In this document: piece by piece, positions 52,116 to 60,504 of the stretch
Numbering within the stretch: position 1 is the stretch's first letter
Layout: each line of letters opens with the position of its first letter
Assembly: GCF_000741175.1 (NCBI RefSeq)
Contig: NZ_JGYS01000007.1
Location: 165,101-229,100 of the forward strand
DNA length: 64,000 nucleotides
Origin: Bifidobacterium callitrichos DSM 23973
Lineage (GTDB): Bacteria > Actinomycetota > Actinomycetes > Actinomycetales > Bifidobacteriaceae
Direction: 5' to 3'
Notes under the pieces: model-generated
The model's input: only the letters and a program-made list of their open reading frames with translations
What the model was told of the DNA's origin: nothing
Databases searched by the model: none
Made by a program: the position numbers and the translations under genes

Positions 52116-54515
52116 ATGGATACCGCAGCGATCGATACCGCGACCACAACCGTCAGGAACACCAGCCGTCAGGTGCAGGTGGAGAAGCGTGACGGCCGTA
52201 TCGTCGACTTCGACCCGATCAACATCATCGAGGCCGTCAAGGCCGCCTTCGGCGATCTCGATAAGCAGGTCGGCCCCGAGGAGGAGGCCATGATCCGCGG
52301 CTTCGCCAATCAGGTCGAAGGCGAGATCAAGGAGCGCTACGCCGGCCCCGCCAAGATCGAGGACATCCAGAACCTCGTCGAGCACGCCCTGATCGACGCG
52401 CACCTGTACGACGTGGCGCGCGCCTACACCAACTACCGTCTCGACAAGGACATCCAGCGCGCCAAGGCCACGGACGTCAACGAGGCCGTGTCCCGCTTCA
52501 TCAACCAGGACCCGACCCTCATCCACGAGAACGCCAACAAGGACGCCAACGTCTACGCCACCCAGCGCGATCTCCTCGCCGGCGCCGTCTCCAAGGCCGC
52601 CGCGTTCAACATGCTGCCGCCGGCCGTCTCCAACGCGCACATGAAGGGCGACATCCACTTCCACGACGCCGACTACTCGCCGTTCACCGCGCAGTCCAAC
52701 TGCTCCCTGCCGAACTTCTGGGACATGCTCGCCAACGGCTTCACCCTCGGCAATGCGCCGATGGCCTCGCCGAAGTCGATCGCCATCGCCGCCACGCAGA
52801 TCACCCAGATCATGAAGGACGTGGCCTCCAGCCAGTACGGCGGCCAGACCGCCAACCGCGCCGACGAGCACCTCGCCACCTACGCGCGCCTCGACTACGA
52901 GAAGTTCCTCGAGGAGGCCCGCGAGATGATCCCCGACGACATGCCGATCGAGTTCGCGCGTCGTCAGGTCGCCAACGCCAAGGCGAACGAGCCGGCCAAG
53001 CTGCACTTCGAGAAGGGCCGCGAGCCGCTGCCGATGGACACCCCGTTCCACACCGACGTCGACGAGCTCGAGCAGGAGCGCGAGATCCTCGCCAAGATCC
53101 GCACCCGCAAGGCCATCTACGACGCCATGCAGACCATGGAGTACCAGATCAACTCCAACCGCGTCTCCAACGGCCAGACCCCGTTCGTCACCGTCGGCTT
53201 CGGCCTCGGCACCGACTGGTTCTCCCGTGAGATCCAGCGCGCGATCCTGCTCAACCGCATCCGCGGCCTCGGCAGGGAACACCACACCGCCATCTTCCCG
53301 AAGCTCGTGTTCACCGTCCGTCACGGCGTGAACGCCGACCCGGGCGACCCGAACTACGATCTGAAGCAGCTGGCGCTCGAATCCGCCACCAAGCGCATGT
53401 ACCCGGACGTCGTGTTCTACGAGAACATCGTCAAGATCACCGGCTCCTTCAAGGCGCCGATGGGCTGCCGCTCCTTCCTGCAGGGCTGGATCAACCCCGC
53501 CACCGGCAAGGATGAGGAGGACGGCCGCATGAACTTGGGCGTCGTCTCCGTGAACGTGCCGCGCATCGCCATCGAATCCCACGGCGACAAGGCCCGCTTC
53601 TGGAAGCTGTTCGAGGAGCGCATGGAGGTCGCGCACCAGGCCCTGCAGTTCCGCATCATGCGCTGCAAGCAGGCCACCCCGGTCAACGCCCCGACCCTGT
53701 TCCGCTACGGCGCCTTCGGCCGCCTCGGCGCGAACGACAACGTCGACCAGCTGTTCAAGAACGAGCGCGCCACCGTCTCCCTCGGCTACATCGGTCTGGC
53801 GGAGGCCACCGCCGTGTTCTACGGCAAGAACTGGATCCGCGATCATGGCTGGGATCCGGAGGGCAAGGAGTTCGCGCTGTCCATCGTCAAGCGCATGAGC
53901 GAGCTGTGCAAGCAGTGGAGCAAGGCGGAGGGCTACCACTACTCCGTGTACTCCACGCCGGCCGAATCCCTGACCGACCGCTTCAACCGCATGGACCGCG
54001 AGAAGTTCGGCCGCATCGAGGGCGTCACCGACCACGACTTCTACACCAACTCGTTCCACTACCCGGTGTGGCTGCAGCCCACCCCGATGGAGAAGCTCAA
54101 CTACGAGAAGGACTTCCCGTACTACGCCTCCGGCGGCTTCATCAACTACTGCGAGTACCCGTGCCTGCAGGACAACCCGAAGGCGCTCGAGGCCGTGTGG
54201 GACTACGCCTACAACGTCGGCATCGGCTACCTCGGCACGAACACGCCGATCGACCACTGCTTCGTGTGCGGCTTCCAGGGTGACTTCGAGCCCACCGACG
54301 AGGGCTTCAAGTGCCCCGAGTGCGGCAACTCCGACCCGGACAAGTGCAACGTCACCAAGCGCACCTGCGGCTACCTCGGCAATCCGGTGTCCCGTCCGAT
54401 GGTCCACGGCCGTCACGAGGAGATCTCCCACCGCGTCAAGCACATGAGCGGCGAGACCGGCCATGTGACGCTGGACGACGGCTCCACGCGCGAGTGGTTC
54501 GAAGAGACCAAGTAA
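52116..54515 (+). CDS. nrdD: Anaerobic ribonucleoside-triphosphate reductase
   Basis: 799 residues, class III ribonucleotide reductase making dNTPs without oxygen. N-terminal ATP cone (VEKRDGRIVDFDPINIIEAV, about 17-110) for allosteric control; catalytic barrel with HFHDADYSPFTAQSNCSLPNF and SNRVSNGQTPFVTVGFG; C-terminal zinc site (CFVCG, CPECG) followed by the glycyl-radical motif RTCGYLGNP (Gly752). GAGGGAGAAG precedes ATG 52116. Regulated by tandem NrdR boxes and followed by the activase gene nrdG. Confidence 0.98.
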   Translation: MDTAAIDTATTTVRNTSRQVQVEKRDGRIVDFDPINIIEAVKAAFGDLDKQVGPEEEAMIRGFANQVEGEIKERYAGPAKIEDIQNLVEHALIDAHLYDVARAYTNYRLDKDIQRAKATDVNEAVSRFINQDPTLIHENANKDANVYATQRDLLAGAVSKAAAFNMLPPAVSNAHMKGDIHFHDADYSPFTAQSNCSLPNFWDMLANGFTLGNAPMASPKSIAIAATQITQIMKDVASSQYGGQTANRADEHLATYARLDYEKFLEEAREMIPDDMPIEFARRQVANAKANEPAKLHFEKGREPLPMDTPFHTDVDELEQEREILAKIRTRKAIYDAMQTMEYQINSNRVSNGQTPFVTVGFGLGTDWFSREIQRAILLNRIRGLGREHHTAIFPKLVFTVRHGVNADPGDPNYDLKQLALESATKRMYPDVVFYENIVKITGSFKAPMGCRSFLQGWINPATGKDEEDGRMNLGVVSVNVPRIAIESHGDKARFWKLFEERMEVAHQALQFRIMRCKQATPVNAPTLFRYGAFGRLGANDNVDQLFKNERATVSLGYIGLAEATAVFYGKNWIRDHGWDPEGKEFALSIVKRMSELCKQWSKAEGYHYSVYSTPAESLTDRFNRMDREKFGRIEGVTDHDFYTNSFHYPVWLQPTPMEKLNYEKDFPYYASGGFINYCEYPCLQDNPKALEAVWDYAYNVGIGYLGTNTPIDHCFVCGFQGDFEPTDEGFKCPECGNSDPDKCNVTKRTCGYLGNPVSRPMVHGRHEEISHRVKHMSGETGHVTLDDGSTREWFEETK

Positions 54516-54536
54516 CTACTGGTATCGCGAGGGTCC

Positions 54537-54623
54537 GCATCGGCCTTCGCAATGGATCGCCTGACACACTCAAGGCCGTTCGGCCAAGCCTACGGTCAGT
54601 CAATCCATTGCGAAGGCCGATGC
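54537..54623. repeat. 21-bp perfect inverted repeat between nrdD and nrdG
   Basis: Arms 54537-54557 and 54603-54623 (GCATCGGCCTTCGC... and its complement) pair perfectly across a 45-nt loop that itself holds GGCCG/CGGCC and TGAC/GTCA stems. No T-run follows. It could protect or process the nrdD mRNA or reduce nrdG expression. Confidence 0.85.
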
Positions 54624-54688
54624 TCGTTTCGCTCAACGTTTCGGTTGAGTGGAGCGGCGGAAATACGGTCACAGAAAGAGAGAGCGAC

Positions 54689-55402
54689 GTGACGGAGCGA
54701 GGGATGGTTCGACGGGATTTTGCTTCCGGGGAGACCGGGCGGGGGCCATCCGTGCCCTCGCATGGGCTCGCCAACGATCCTCGCGCGGGGCAGTGGGACG
54801 GGCGGCGGATGTCCAAGCGGATGATCGCCGACTACAAGACGTTCGTCGTCACCGACGGCGAGGGCGTACGCAACTCGCTGTACGTGTCCGGATGCCCGTT
54901 CCACTGCGTCGACTGCTTCAACTCGTCGATCTGGGATTTCCGTGCCGGACACGAGTACACGCAGGCGCTCGAGGATCGCATCATCGAGGATTTGAAGGCC
55001 CCGTGGGTGCAGGGCATCACGTTCCTGGGCGGCGAGCCGTTCCTCAACACGCCGGTGCTGCTGCCGTTGGCGCAGCGCATCCGGCGCGAGTTCGGGGATT
55101 CCAAGGACATCTGGTCGTGGACCGGATACACGTGGGAGGAGCTCATGCGCCCCGGGGAGACCCCCGACAAGCTCGAGCTCCTGCGCCTCATCGACATCCT
55201 CGTCGACGGGCGATATCTCAAGGATCAGAAGGACTCGCTGCTGCAGTTCCGCGGCTCGAAGAACCAGCGCATCATCGACGTGCCGAAATCCCTTGACGCC
55301 GGCCGGCCGATCATCTGGGCCAAGCTGCACGATCAGGAGCGCGACATTCCTGAAATATATCTGAAGGACCGCGAGGCCGGCGAAGGCGCCCAGGCCTCCT
55401 GA
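54689..55402 (+). CDS. nrdG: Anaerobic ribonucleotide reductase activating enzyme
   Basis: 237 residues from GTG 54689 (AAAGAGAGAG upstream); ATG 54704 is also possible. Radical SAM enzyme that generates the glycyl radical on NrdD: cluster motif CPFHCVDC, GITFLGGEPFL (SAM-binding GGE) and WTGYTWEELM. The N-terminal ~45 residues before MIADYKTF are extra compared with short NrdG proteins. Separated from nrdD by a stable hairpin. Confidence 0.93.
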   Translation: MTERGMVRRDFASGETGRGPSVPSHGLANDPRAGQWDGRRMSKRMIADYKTFVVTDGEGVRNSLYVSGCPFHCVDCFNSSIWDFRAGHEYTQALEDRIIEDLKAPWVQGITFLGGEPFLNTPVLLPLAQRIRREFGDSKDIWSWTGYTWEELMRPGETPDKLELLRLIDILVDGRYLKDQKDSLLQFRGSKNQRIIDVPKSLDAGRPIIWAKLHDQERDIPEIYLKDREAGEGAQAS

Positions 55403-55574
55403 CGCGGCGTGTCATCTGCGCTGCTCCTCGGTAGACGTACCTTCCTTCGATACGCCTTGGGGTCTCGCGTATTTAGCAGTCTTTCAGCCTTATGCCATCG
55501 GCACGTCGGCCACAGGAGAAACAATTGCGGACACGCTACGCGCGCAATTGCACGAGCGGATGTTGACTCTGTTG

Positions 55575-55886
55575 ATCCACAACTCATCCATCGATCGATT
55601 GATGCTTGAGTTGTGGCGAGGATCATTGCCACAACTCAAGAAAAACGAGAATTCCATCCACTTGAGGCAACGGCCCATGCCACAACGCGACAATACGGCA
55701 TCGTTTCGTGAGTTATGGCAAAAGCTGATTTTCGAGAGGCTTGGAATTCCGCCATTCTTGCCGAGAGGTCGAAATCGTGCGTCTGGAGCGCCTGCCACAA
55801 CTCGCGAAAACCTTTCGATTCCGCAAGCTGTGGCAGGGGTCTGTGCCATAACACGATGAAACGCCATTATGCTACGTGTTGTGGCG
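55575..55886. repeat. Hairpin array locus E (3 + core + 2)
   Basis: Arms TGCCACAACTC/GAGTTGTGGCA: hairpins at 55575-55618, 55627-~55669 (right arm decayed), 55678-55720, 55793-55835 and 55844-55886. Starts are 52, 51 and, on the right, 51 nt apart. Core GCTTGGAATTCCGCCATTCT lies at 55739-55758. It fills most of the 531-bp gap between nrdG and the convergent MFS gene, along with AATTGCG/CGCAATT at about 55523-55547. Confidence 0.82.
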
Positions 55887-55933
55887 CGTCGTCGCGACGC
55901 CAGGCGCAGGACTGTCAGGCGCGGCGCCGGAAC

Positions 55934-57265
55934 CTACTTCACGCGCTTGACGGCGAGGATGAGCAGGCCGCCGACCACGCAGATGATGGTCTCGGTCGGG
56001 AAGATCCACTGGTAGTTGTTGCCGGAGATCGTCAGGATGAAGCCGGCGACGGCGGGGCCGAAGATCTGTCCGAGCGTGTTGGCCATGTTGATGATGCCGA
56101 GATCCTTGGCCGCGGTCTTCGGATCGGGCAGCACGGCCACGTTGAGCGCGCCGTCGACGGCGTTGTAGCCGCCCATGCCGATGCCGGCGATCACCGCGTA
56201 GGCGTACATCGTCCACGGTTCGGGCGCGAGGAACGGGAAGAAGGCGCCGACGCCGAGCAGGATCGTCGTGATGGCGACCGGCAGCTTGAGCCTGTGGAAG
56301 CGATCGGCGAGCGGTCCGGCGATGATGCAGAACACGATGCCGGTGATCATGAGGATCATCGACATGATCTTCAGGGAGGCGGACTGCTGGTCGGCGTCGA
56401 GCTTCATGTAGTCGGAGAAGATGTACAGCTGATAGCCGACGATCACGTACTGTCCGGTGACCATGAGCATCTTGCCGACGAGAGCGAGGTAGTAGTCGCG
56501 GCAGTTCTTCGTCGGGAACATGAAGTTCTGCCTGATGGTGGCGGCATCGAACTTCACCTTGGCGACGTGCGCGTTGCTGGGCTCGCGCATGAGCAGCGGG
56601 GAGACCACGCCGCCGATCGCGGCGATGACGGCGAAGATCAGGATGCCGGTGGTGGCGGCCGTGTTGTCCCTGATGAAGCTGGAGGCGATGATGCCGGAGC
56701 CGTAGTTGCCGATGGCCATGCCGATGCCCCAGAACGACGAGATCGTGCCACGCCAGCGCGGGGCGATGCGGTCGGAGATCTGGGCGATCATCGGGGCGGT
56801 CACGCAGTTGAGGGCCACGTTGTACAGGGTCCAGGTGACCAGCAGCATCGGCCACGAGTTGGCGAACGCGAACCAGACGAACAGCAGTGCGCAGGCGATC
56901 GACGAGCAGAAGATCCACGGGGATCGCGAGCCGAAGCGCGAGCGCGTGATGTCCGACAGCGCGCCGGCGATGATGTTGGAGATGGTCGCCGCGATCATCG
57001 CGACGAGCGAGAACAGCGGGATCAGCGCGACCTTCTGGCCGGGGGCGAAGAACTGCAGCTTGGCGGGCAGCAGCGTGGCCGAGACGCCCACGTAGGCGAT
57101 CATCCAGCAGGCCGGACCGACCATGAGGCCGAGGCCGAGACGGGTGGGCAGCTTCGGCTGCTGCTCGTTGGTGACGCCGTAGACCGGTTGATCCGATGTG
57201 GCTTCGAGTGATGTGGTTGCGTTATCAGGACCGTTGCCGGCCGAGTTGAATGATCTGTCAGACAT
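55934..57265 (-). CDS. MFS transporter, sugar-type
   Basis: 443 residues, twelve predicted membrane segments. Helix 2-3 loop GALSDITRSRFGSRSPWIF and the middle loop ADRFHRLKLP resemble glycoside/disaccharide-cation symporters of the GPH/SLC45-like type, so uptake of a sugar or glycoside is likely. The N-terminal ~40 residues are hydrophilic. A LacI-type operator lies 93 bp upstream, which supports carbohydrate-controlled expression. No glycosidase is adjacent in this window. Confidence 0.85.
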   Translation of the reverse strand: MSDRSFNSAGNGPDNATTSLEATSDQPVYGVTNEQQPKLPTRLGLGLMVGPACWMIAYVGVSATLLPAKLQFFAPGQKVALIPLFSLVAMIAATISNIIAGALSDITRSRFGSRSPWIFCSSIACALLFVWFAFANSWPMLLVTWTLYNVALNCVTAPMIAQISDRIAPRWRGTISSFWGIGMAIGNYGSGIIASSFIRDNTAATTGILIFAVIAAIGGVVSPLLMREPSNAHVAKVKFDAATIRQNFMFPTKNCRDYYLALVGKMLMVTGQYVIVGYQLYIFSDYMKLDADQQSASLKIMSMILMITGIVFCIIAGPLADRFHRLKLPVAITTILLGVGAFFPFLAPEPWTMYAYAVIAGIGMGGYNAVDGALNVAVLPDPKTAAKDLGIINMANTLGQIFGPAVAGFILTISGNNYQWIFPTETIICVVGGLLILAVKRVK

Positions 57266-57357
57266 GATCGGTGCCTCTTCTTCTCATAGGGCTTATTTCC
57301 CATGCAGTTTGTGGCATTCGTCACCTGTGTGGGATTGCTGCCCGGTGTGTATCCATA

Positions 57358-57377
57358 AGATGTTTGCGTAAACATCT
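57358..57377. promoter_or_regulatory. LacI-family operator
   Basis: AGATGTTTGCGTAAACATCT: 8-bp inverted arms around GCGT, with the central TTTGCG/CGTAAA words common to LacI/GalR-family operators. It lies upstream of the minus-strand MFS transporter. Confidence 0.65.
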
Positions 57378-57498
57378 ATAGACGTGGGTAGTGACAATTC
57401 GTTCGATAAAGTGAGTTTGTGTTTGATATTCTGGACTTCGGTGCGATGAATTTGCGTTGTTCTGGGCTGTGGTGTTCTGAGCCGTGGTGTTCTGGGCT

Positions 57499-57649
57499 GT
57501 GGTGTTCTGGGTTTTGATTCTGTCTGAGTTTGTGGTGTTCTGGGTTTTGATTCTGTCTGAGTTTGTGGTGTTCTGGGTTTTGATTCTGTCTGAGTTTGTG
57601 GTGTTCTGGGTTTTGATTCTGTCTGTAGTTTGTGGTGTTCTGGGTTTTT
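57499..57649. repeat. 33-bp tandem repeat, about 4.5 units
   Basis: Units start at 57499, 57532, 57565 and 57598 with GTGGTGTTCTGGGTTTTGAT; the fourth is 34 bp and a fifth is partial. The first three are identical. Shorter relatives (GTGGTGTTCTGAGCC, GTGGTGTTCTGGGCT) precede it from 57468. Located 230 bp upstream of the MFS transporter start; likely length-variable. Confidence 0.9.
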
Positions 57650-57719
57650 TGATGCGCTGGTTCGCGGTGCTCTAGTATCCCGCGCTGTAGCTTCATTGAT
57701 GAACTGCTGCCCTTCATCC

Positions 57720-57935
57720 CGCTGGCTGCCCCTCGGTTCCACTTGCTACCTCTTGGTCCTGCTGGCCATCCCTCGGTCCCGCTGCACACACCTCGGTCCT
57801 GCTGGTCACACCTTGGTCCTGCTGGCTGTATTGCTTCAATGTTTGTTCGGCGGACACCAACTTGCCAAAACACACTGCTGGCCACCCCTTGGTCCTGCTG
57901 ACAGCCCTTCAGTCCCGCTTCGCGGGCCAGCTCAT
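57720..57935. repeat. Degenerate GGTCCTGCTG repeats and partial dispersed repeat
   Basis: CTTGGTCCTGCTG or CTCGGTCCCGCTG recurs about every 20-25 bp (57752, 57774, 57796, 57813, 57889). It runs into CAGTCCCGCTTCGCGGGCCA (57911-57930), an inverted partial copy of the dispersed double-hairpin element at 51786. No gene is supported here. Confidence 0.6.
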
Positions 57936-57974
57936 CCCGTATAAAGGACGCGCGCTATGCCCGTGCATCTTACT

Positions 57975-58110
57975 GGCTCGCCTGTCGGCTCGCACGTTGC
58001 CTGCAAACAGTTTCGCCGTTTACCTCACGGCAACGTCCCGCCTGACAAGGGGAGTCCCGACAAGGGGAGCTGGAAACGAGGCCAACGAATTTCTGGAGTG
58101 CGATGTCAGA
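57975..58110 (+). repeat. Left copy of a ~130-bp imperfect inverted duplication
   Basis: GGCTCGCCTGTCGGCTCGCA through GGCCAACGAATTTCTGGAG. The reverse complement of 59111-59225 aligns along its length (shared ACTCGCCTG, GCCGTTT, GGCAACGTCCCG, CCAACGAATT). This copy carries an extra GACAAGGGGAG duplication. Confidence 0.7.
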
Positions 58111-58194
58111 TCTGCGTCACTTAGGCATCACACAGATCTACGTCAACTAGCCGCCTGCCAAACAAATCCGACTCGAGCATCCAGTCCGGTCCGA

Positions 58195-58549
58195 GCCCAT
58201 TGCGTCCAATCCCATAGGATCCACCACAACAACCCACACTTCTCATTCCATTACGTTCGATCCCGTAGGATCTGACGCTATGGGAGGTCGCGGAGTCGCG
58301 AAAACGTCCGAACCTATAGGATCCGCCGCGAGAGCTTCCATTTCTCATTCCATTGCGTTCGATCCCGTAGGATCCGACATTATGGGAGGTTGCACGGTTG
58401 GGAAACGTCCGATCCTATAGGATCCGCTGCGAGAGTCCTCATTTTCTCGTTCCATTGCGTCCGTTCCCCCACGGTCCGGCGTTATGGGGCTTGTGGGGTT
58501 GCGAAAACGTTCGATCCCTTTGGGTCCAACACGGCGACCGGAGTGGATC
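58195..58549. repeat. 102-bp tandem repeat with TAGGATC palindromes
   Basis: Units at 58244-58345, 58346-58447 and 58448-58549, plus a partial unit from about 58195. Each has CCATTGCGTTCGATCCCGTA followed ~50 nt later by AACGTCCGATCCTATAGGAT. The third unit is decayed (GGTCC, GGGTCC). The TAGGATC words match the palindrome at 6950. Confidence 0.85.
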
Positions 58550-58581
58550 AGGGAATGGATGCGTGATGAGTCGTGATGGGT

Positions 58582-58835
58582 CTGCCACTCGGTGCATGTC
58601 AATCGGTTGATGTTCGTTGAGTGGCAGAAAACCGTGCCGCTCAACGCGATTTCGGTGGTTTTTCGCGTTGAACGGCAGACAGATCGGCGGCGGGGGCGGT
58701 CCTTGCGATACTGGCCATTGCAGAATCGTTGGAAAATAGCCATTTTGACAACATGTAAAAAGGTGATGGGGGTGGCAATGACGCATCGTCGTGCCGCTCA
58801 ACGCCAAAACCGCCGAAAAATGCGTTGAGCGGCAC
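58582..58835. repeat. Hairpin array locus C (2 + core + 1)
   Basis: Arms TGCCGCTCAACG/CGTTGAACGGCA: 58582-58627 (left arm truncated to CTGCCACTC), 58634-58678 and 58791-58835. The first two start 52 nt apart. Core TCGTTGGAAAATAGCCATTT at 58726-58745. The stem word is nearly that of locus B, and the distance from hairpin 2 to 3 (157 nt) is identical to locus B. Confidence 0.87.
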
Positions 58836-58839
58836 AGGA

Positions 58840-59065
58840 GGGGTGCGGCCGGGCGGTATGGCTGGCGGTATGGCTGAAGTGGCATAGCTGGGCGACACCG
58901 CCGGGGTGCAGCCGGGCGGTATAGCTGGGGTGCGACTGGGCGGCGTGGCTGGGCCGGACGGTATGGCTGAAGTGGCATGCATAGCTGGACGGCACCGTCG
59001 GGGCGCAGATGGGCGGCATAGCTGAAGTGGCGTGGCCGGGCGCCATGACTGAGGTGGTGCGGCCG
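58840..59065. repeat. Degenerate ~20-bp GC-rich repeats
   Basis: Variants of GCTGAAGTGGCATAGCTGGG and GGGCGGTATAGCTGGGGTGC recur through this stretch. It is open in several frames and encodes only Pro/Ala/Arg-rich strings on the minus strand, so I take it as non-coding. Confidence 0.6.
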
Positions 59066-59110
59066 AGTGGCGCAATTGAGTTGGCCTGTGATGGCTCGGT
59101 CGAGCGTCTA

Positions 59111-59225
59111 GCATCTTGCGCCGGGAATTCGTTGGTCTCATTCCTGGCTGCCCTTGTCGGGACGTTGCCGCGGAGCAAACGGCGGAGCTGCTTGTAGACA
59201 ACGTGCAAGCTGGCAGGCGAGTCGG
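59111..59225 (-). repeat. Right copy of the ~130-bp imperfect inverted duplication
   Basis: Reverse-complement partner of 57975-58110. Together the copies bracket about 1.0 kb holding the 102-bp repeat, hairpin locus C and the degenerate repeats. In one frame both copies could encode PTRxAxNExNEF, so the source may once have been coding. Confidence 0.7.
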
Positions 59226-59347
59226 TATGACGCGTGTGTCCGTAATTGCAGGACGAGCCGGCCTGCAAAGCGGGTCCGAGGAGTTGTCAATTCAAATTCA
59301 ACAATGGATTCACGGCGCAGGGTACTAGCCGTCTCTGCTTGTTCCGG

Positions 59348-59659
59348 GGGATTCAACGTGAAAAACGCGGGGAATCGCGTTGAATCCCTCGGATTCGCGG
59401 GACTCAACGCGGTTATAGGCGATTTCGTCGCTGAGTCCCACGGCCTGAACGCCCGACTCCGTGACCGCCTGTCGTCCGCAGAATGGAAATCGTTGGAATT
59501 CCGCCGTTTTACGGCGGTATTGACGGGGCGTTTCCAGCCCGGTGCCGGTGTGGGCGGGTGTGGTCGCGGGACTCAGAGCGGAAAACGCAGGGAATCGTGT
59601 TGAGTCCCCCGGATTCGTGGGACTCAGGGCCGGAATCGGCCTTGACCGCGTTGAGTCCC
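59348..59659. repeat. Hairpin array locus D (2 + core + 2)
   Basis: Arms GGGACTCAACG/CGTTGAGTCCC: 59348-59388, 59399-59439, 59568-59608 and 59619-59659, all exactly 41 nt and exactly 51 nt apart within each pair. Core TCGTTGGAATTCCGCCGTTT at 59490-59509. Stem word differs from the other loci but periodicity and core are kept. Confidence 0.88.
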
Positions 59660-60038
59660 ACGCGAGGCTGCCGAGACAGACCGCAGGAGAATGCGCAAAT
59701 GGGCGAAATTCGGGATCGAGTATTCGAATGCCGCCGTTTCGACAATGGAAAGGCCCTTTCCCTGAGGCTCAATGGCGAGCAACCACCCGCGAAAACAGCA
59801 ATAGCGCCTCATTGCATTAGGTAGGCAGCACAGGGATCATCGCAACAGGGCAACGGAGTCATGTAGATCTATTTGACGCAGATGGAGAGATGGATGACTT
59901 GGCCGTGCGAGCGTGTGGACACCACAGCCGGCTGGCAGTCCACGACTCGCGTGTAGCGGGATGGAATCGTTATGAGGCATCGGGAGGTTTGTTCTGCATC
60001 GCCATATCGGGGATTCAGTGCCGGAATGGGGCGAAGTG

Positions 60039-60107
60039 GCGTTGGGGCCCGCGACCGCGTTGGGGGCCGCGACCGCGTTGGGTCCCGCGACCGCGTTGAG
60101 CTCCGCG
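60039..60107. repeat. 18-bp tandem repeat, about 3.5 units
   Basis: GCGTTGGGGCCCGCGACC at 60039, with one- or two-base variants at 60057 and 60075, and a partial unit from 60093. Confidence 0.8.
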
Positions 60108-60244
60108 TATGATCGCGGAAGGTGTCGTCCCCTGTCTCTCGCGCGTATACCCTGAACCGCACTTCCGTGTGCAATAACGCAAAGCATGCCTCGTCGTGCA
60201 TTCGTTGACGAATGCCGGCGCAGGGCGTTCGCCAGCTCATCTAC

Positions 60245-60284
60245 GCGTTCGTGCGTTCGTGCGTTCGTGCGTTCGTGCGTTCGT
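60245..60284. repeat. 8-bp microsatellite, five units
   Basis: GCGTTCGT repeated five times without interruption, 220 bp upstream of the activase gene. Apparent minus-strand coding here (THER repeats) is an artefact. The remaining ~200 bp to 60505 hold a TACAGT word at 60417 but no convincing promoter. Confidence 0.9.
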
Positions 60285-60504
60285 GCGGATGGGCTCGCAC
60301 CGACCCAATCCCAATCCCGACAGGACACGAGGGAACGTTGCGTTTGCGGCTTTTCCTGTTAGATGAATCACGCTGAATGACCGCGTCACCCGCCGCTCTT
60401 GGGCGGGGCTTCGGACTACAGTATGGGTTTTGAGCGGCCGGGCCATACGCTATCTGTGCGCGACGCGCAAGGGGCGTCCCGGAAAATCGGTTGAAGAGGT
60501 TTAC

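Noticed and set aside
57293..57885. ORFs encoding EHHKLRQNQNP-type repeats
   Set aside because: Simple translation of the 33-bp tandem repeat, no ribosome-binding site, wrong codon use.
58641..59201. 186-codon Pro/Arg-rich minus-strand ORF
   Set aside because: It runs through hairpin locus C, degenerate repeats and the inverted duplication; composition reflects the repeats.
45406..59659. CRISPR-like arrays at the periodic hairpin loci
   Set aside because: The repeated words are the two arms of each hairpin, only 2-5 per locus, spacers are not of uniform unrelated type, and no cas genes are present.
59837..60446. Minus-strand ORFs with THERTNAR repeats upstream of the activase
   Set aside because: Products of the 8-bp and 18-bp tandem repeats.
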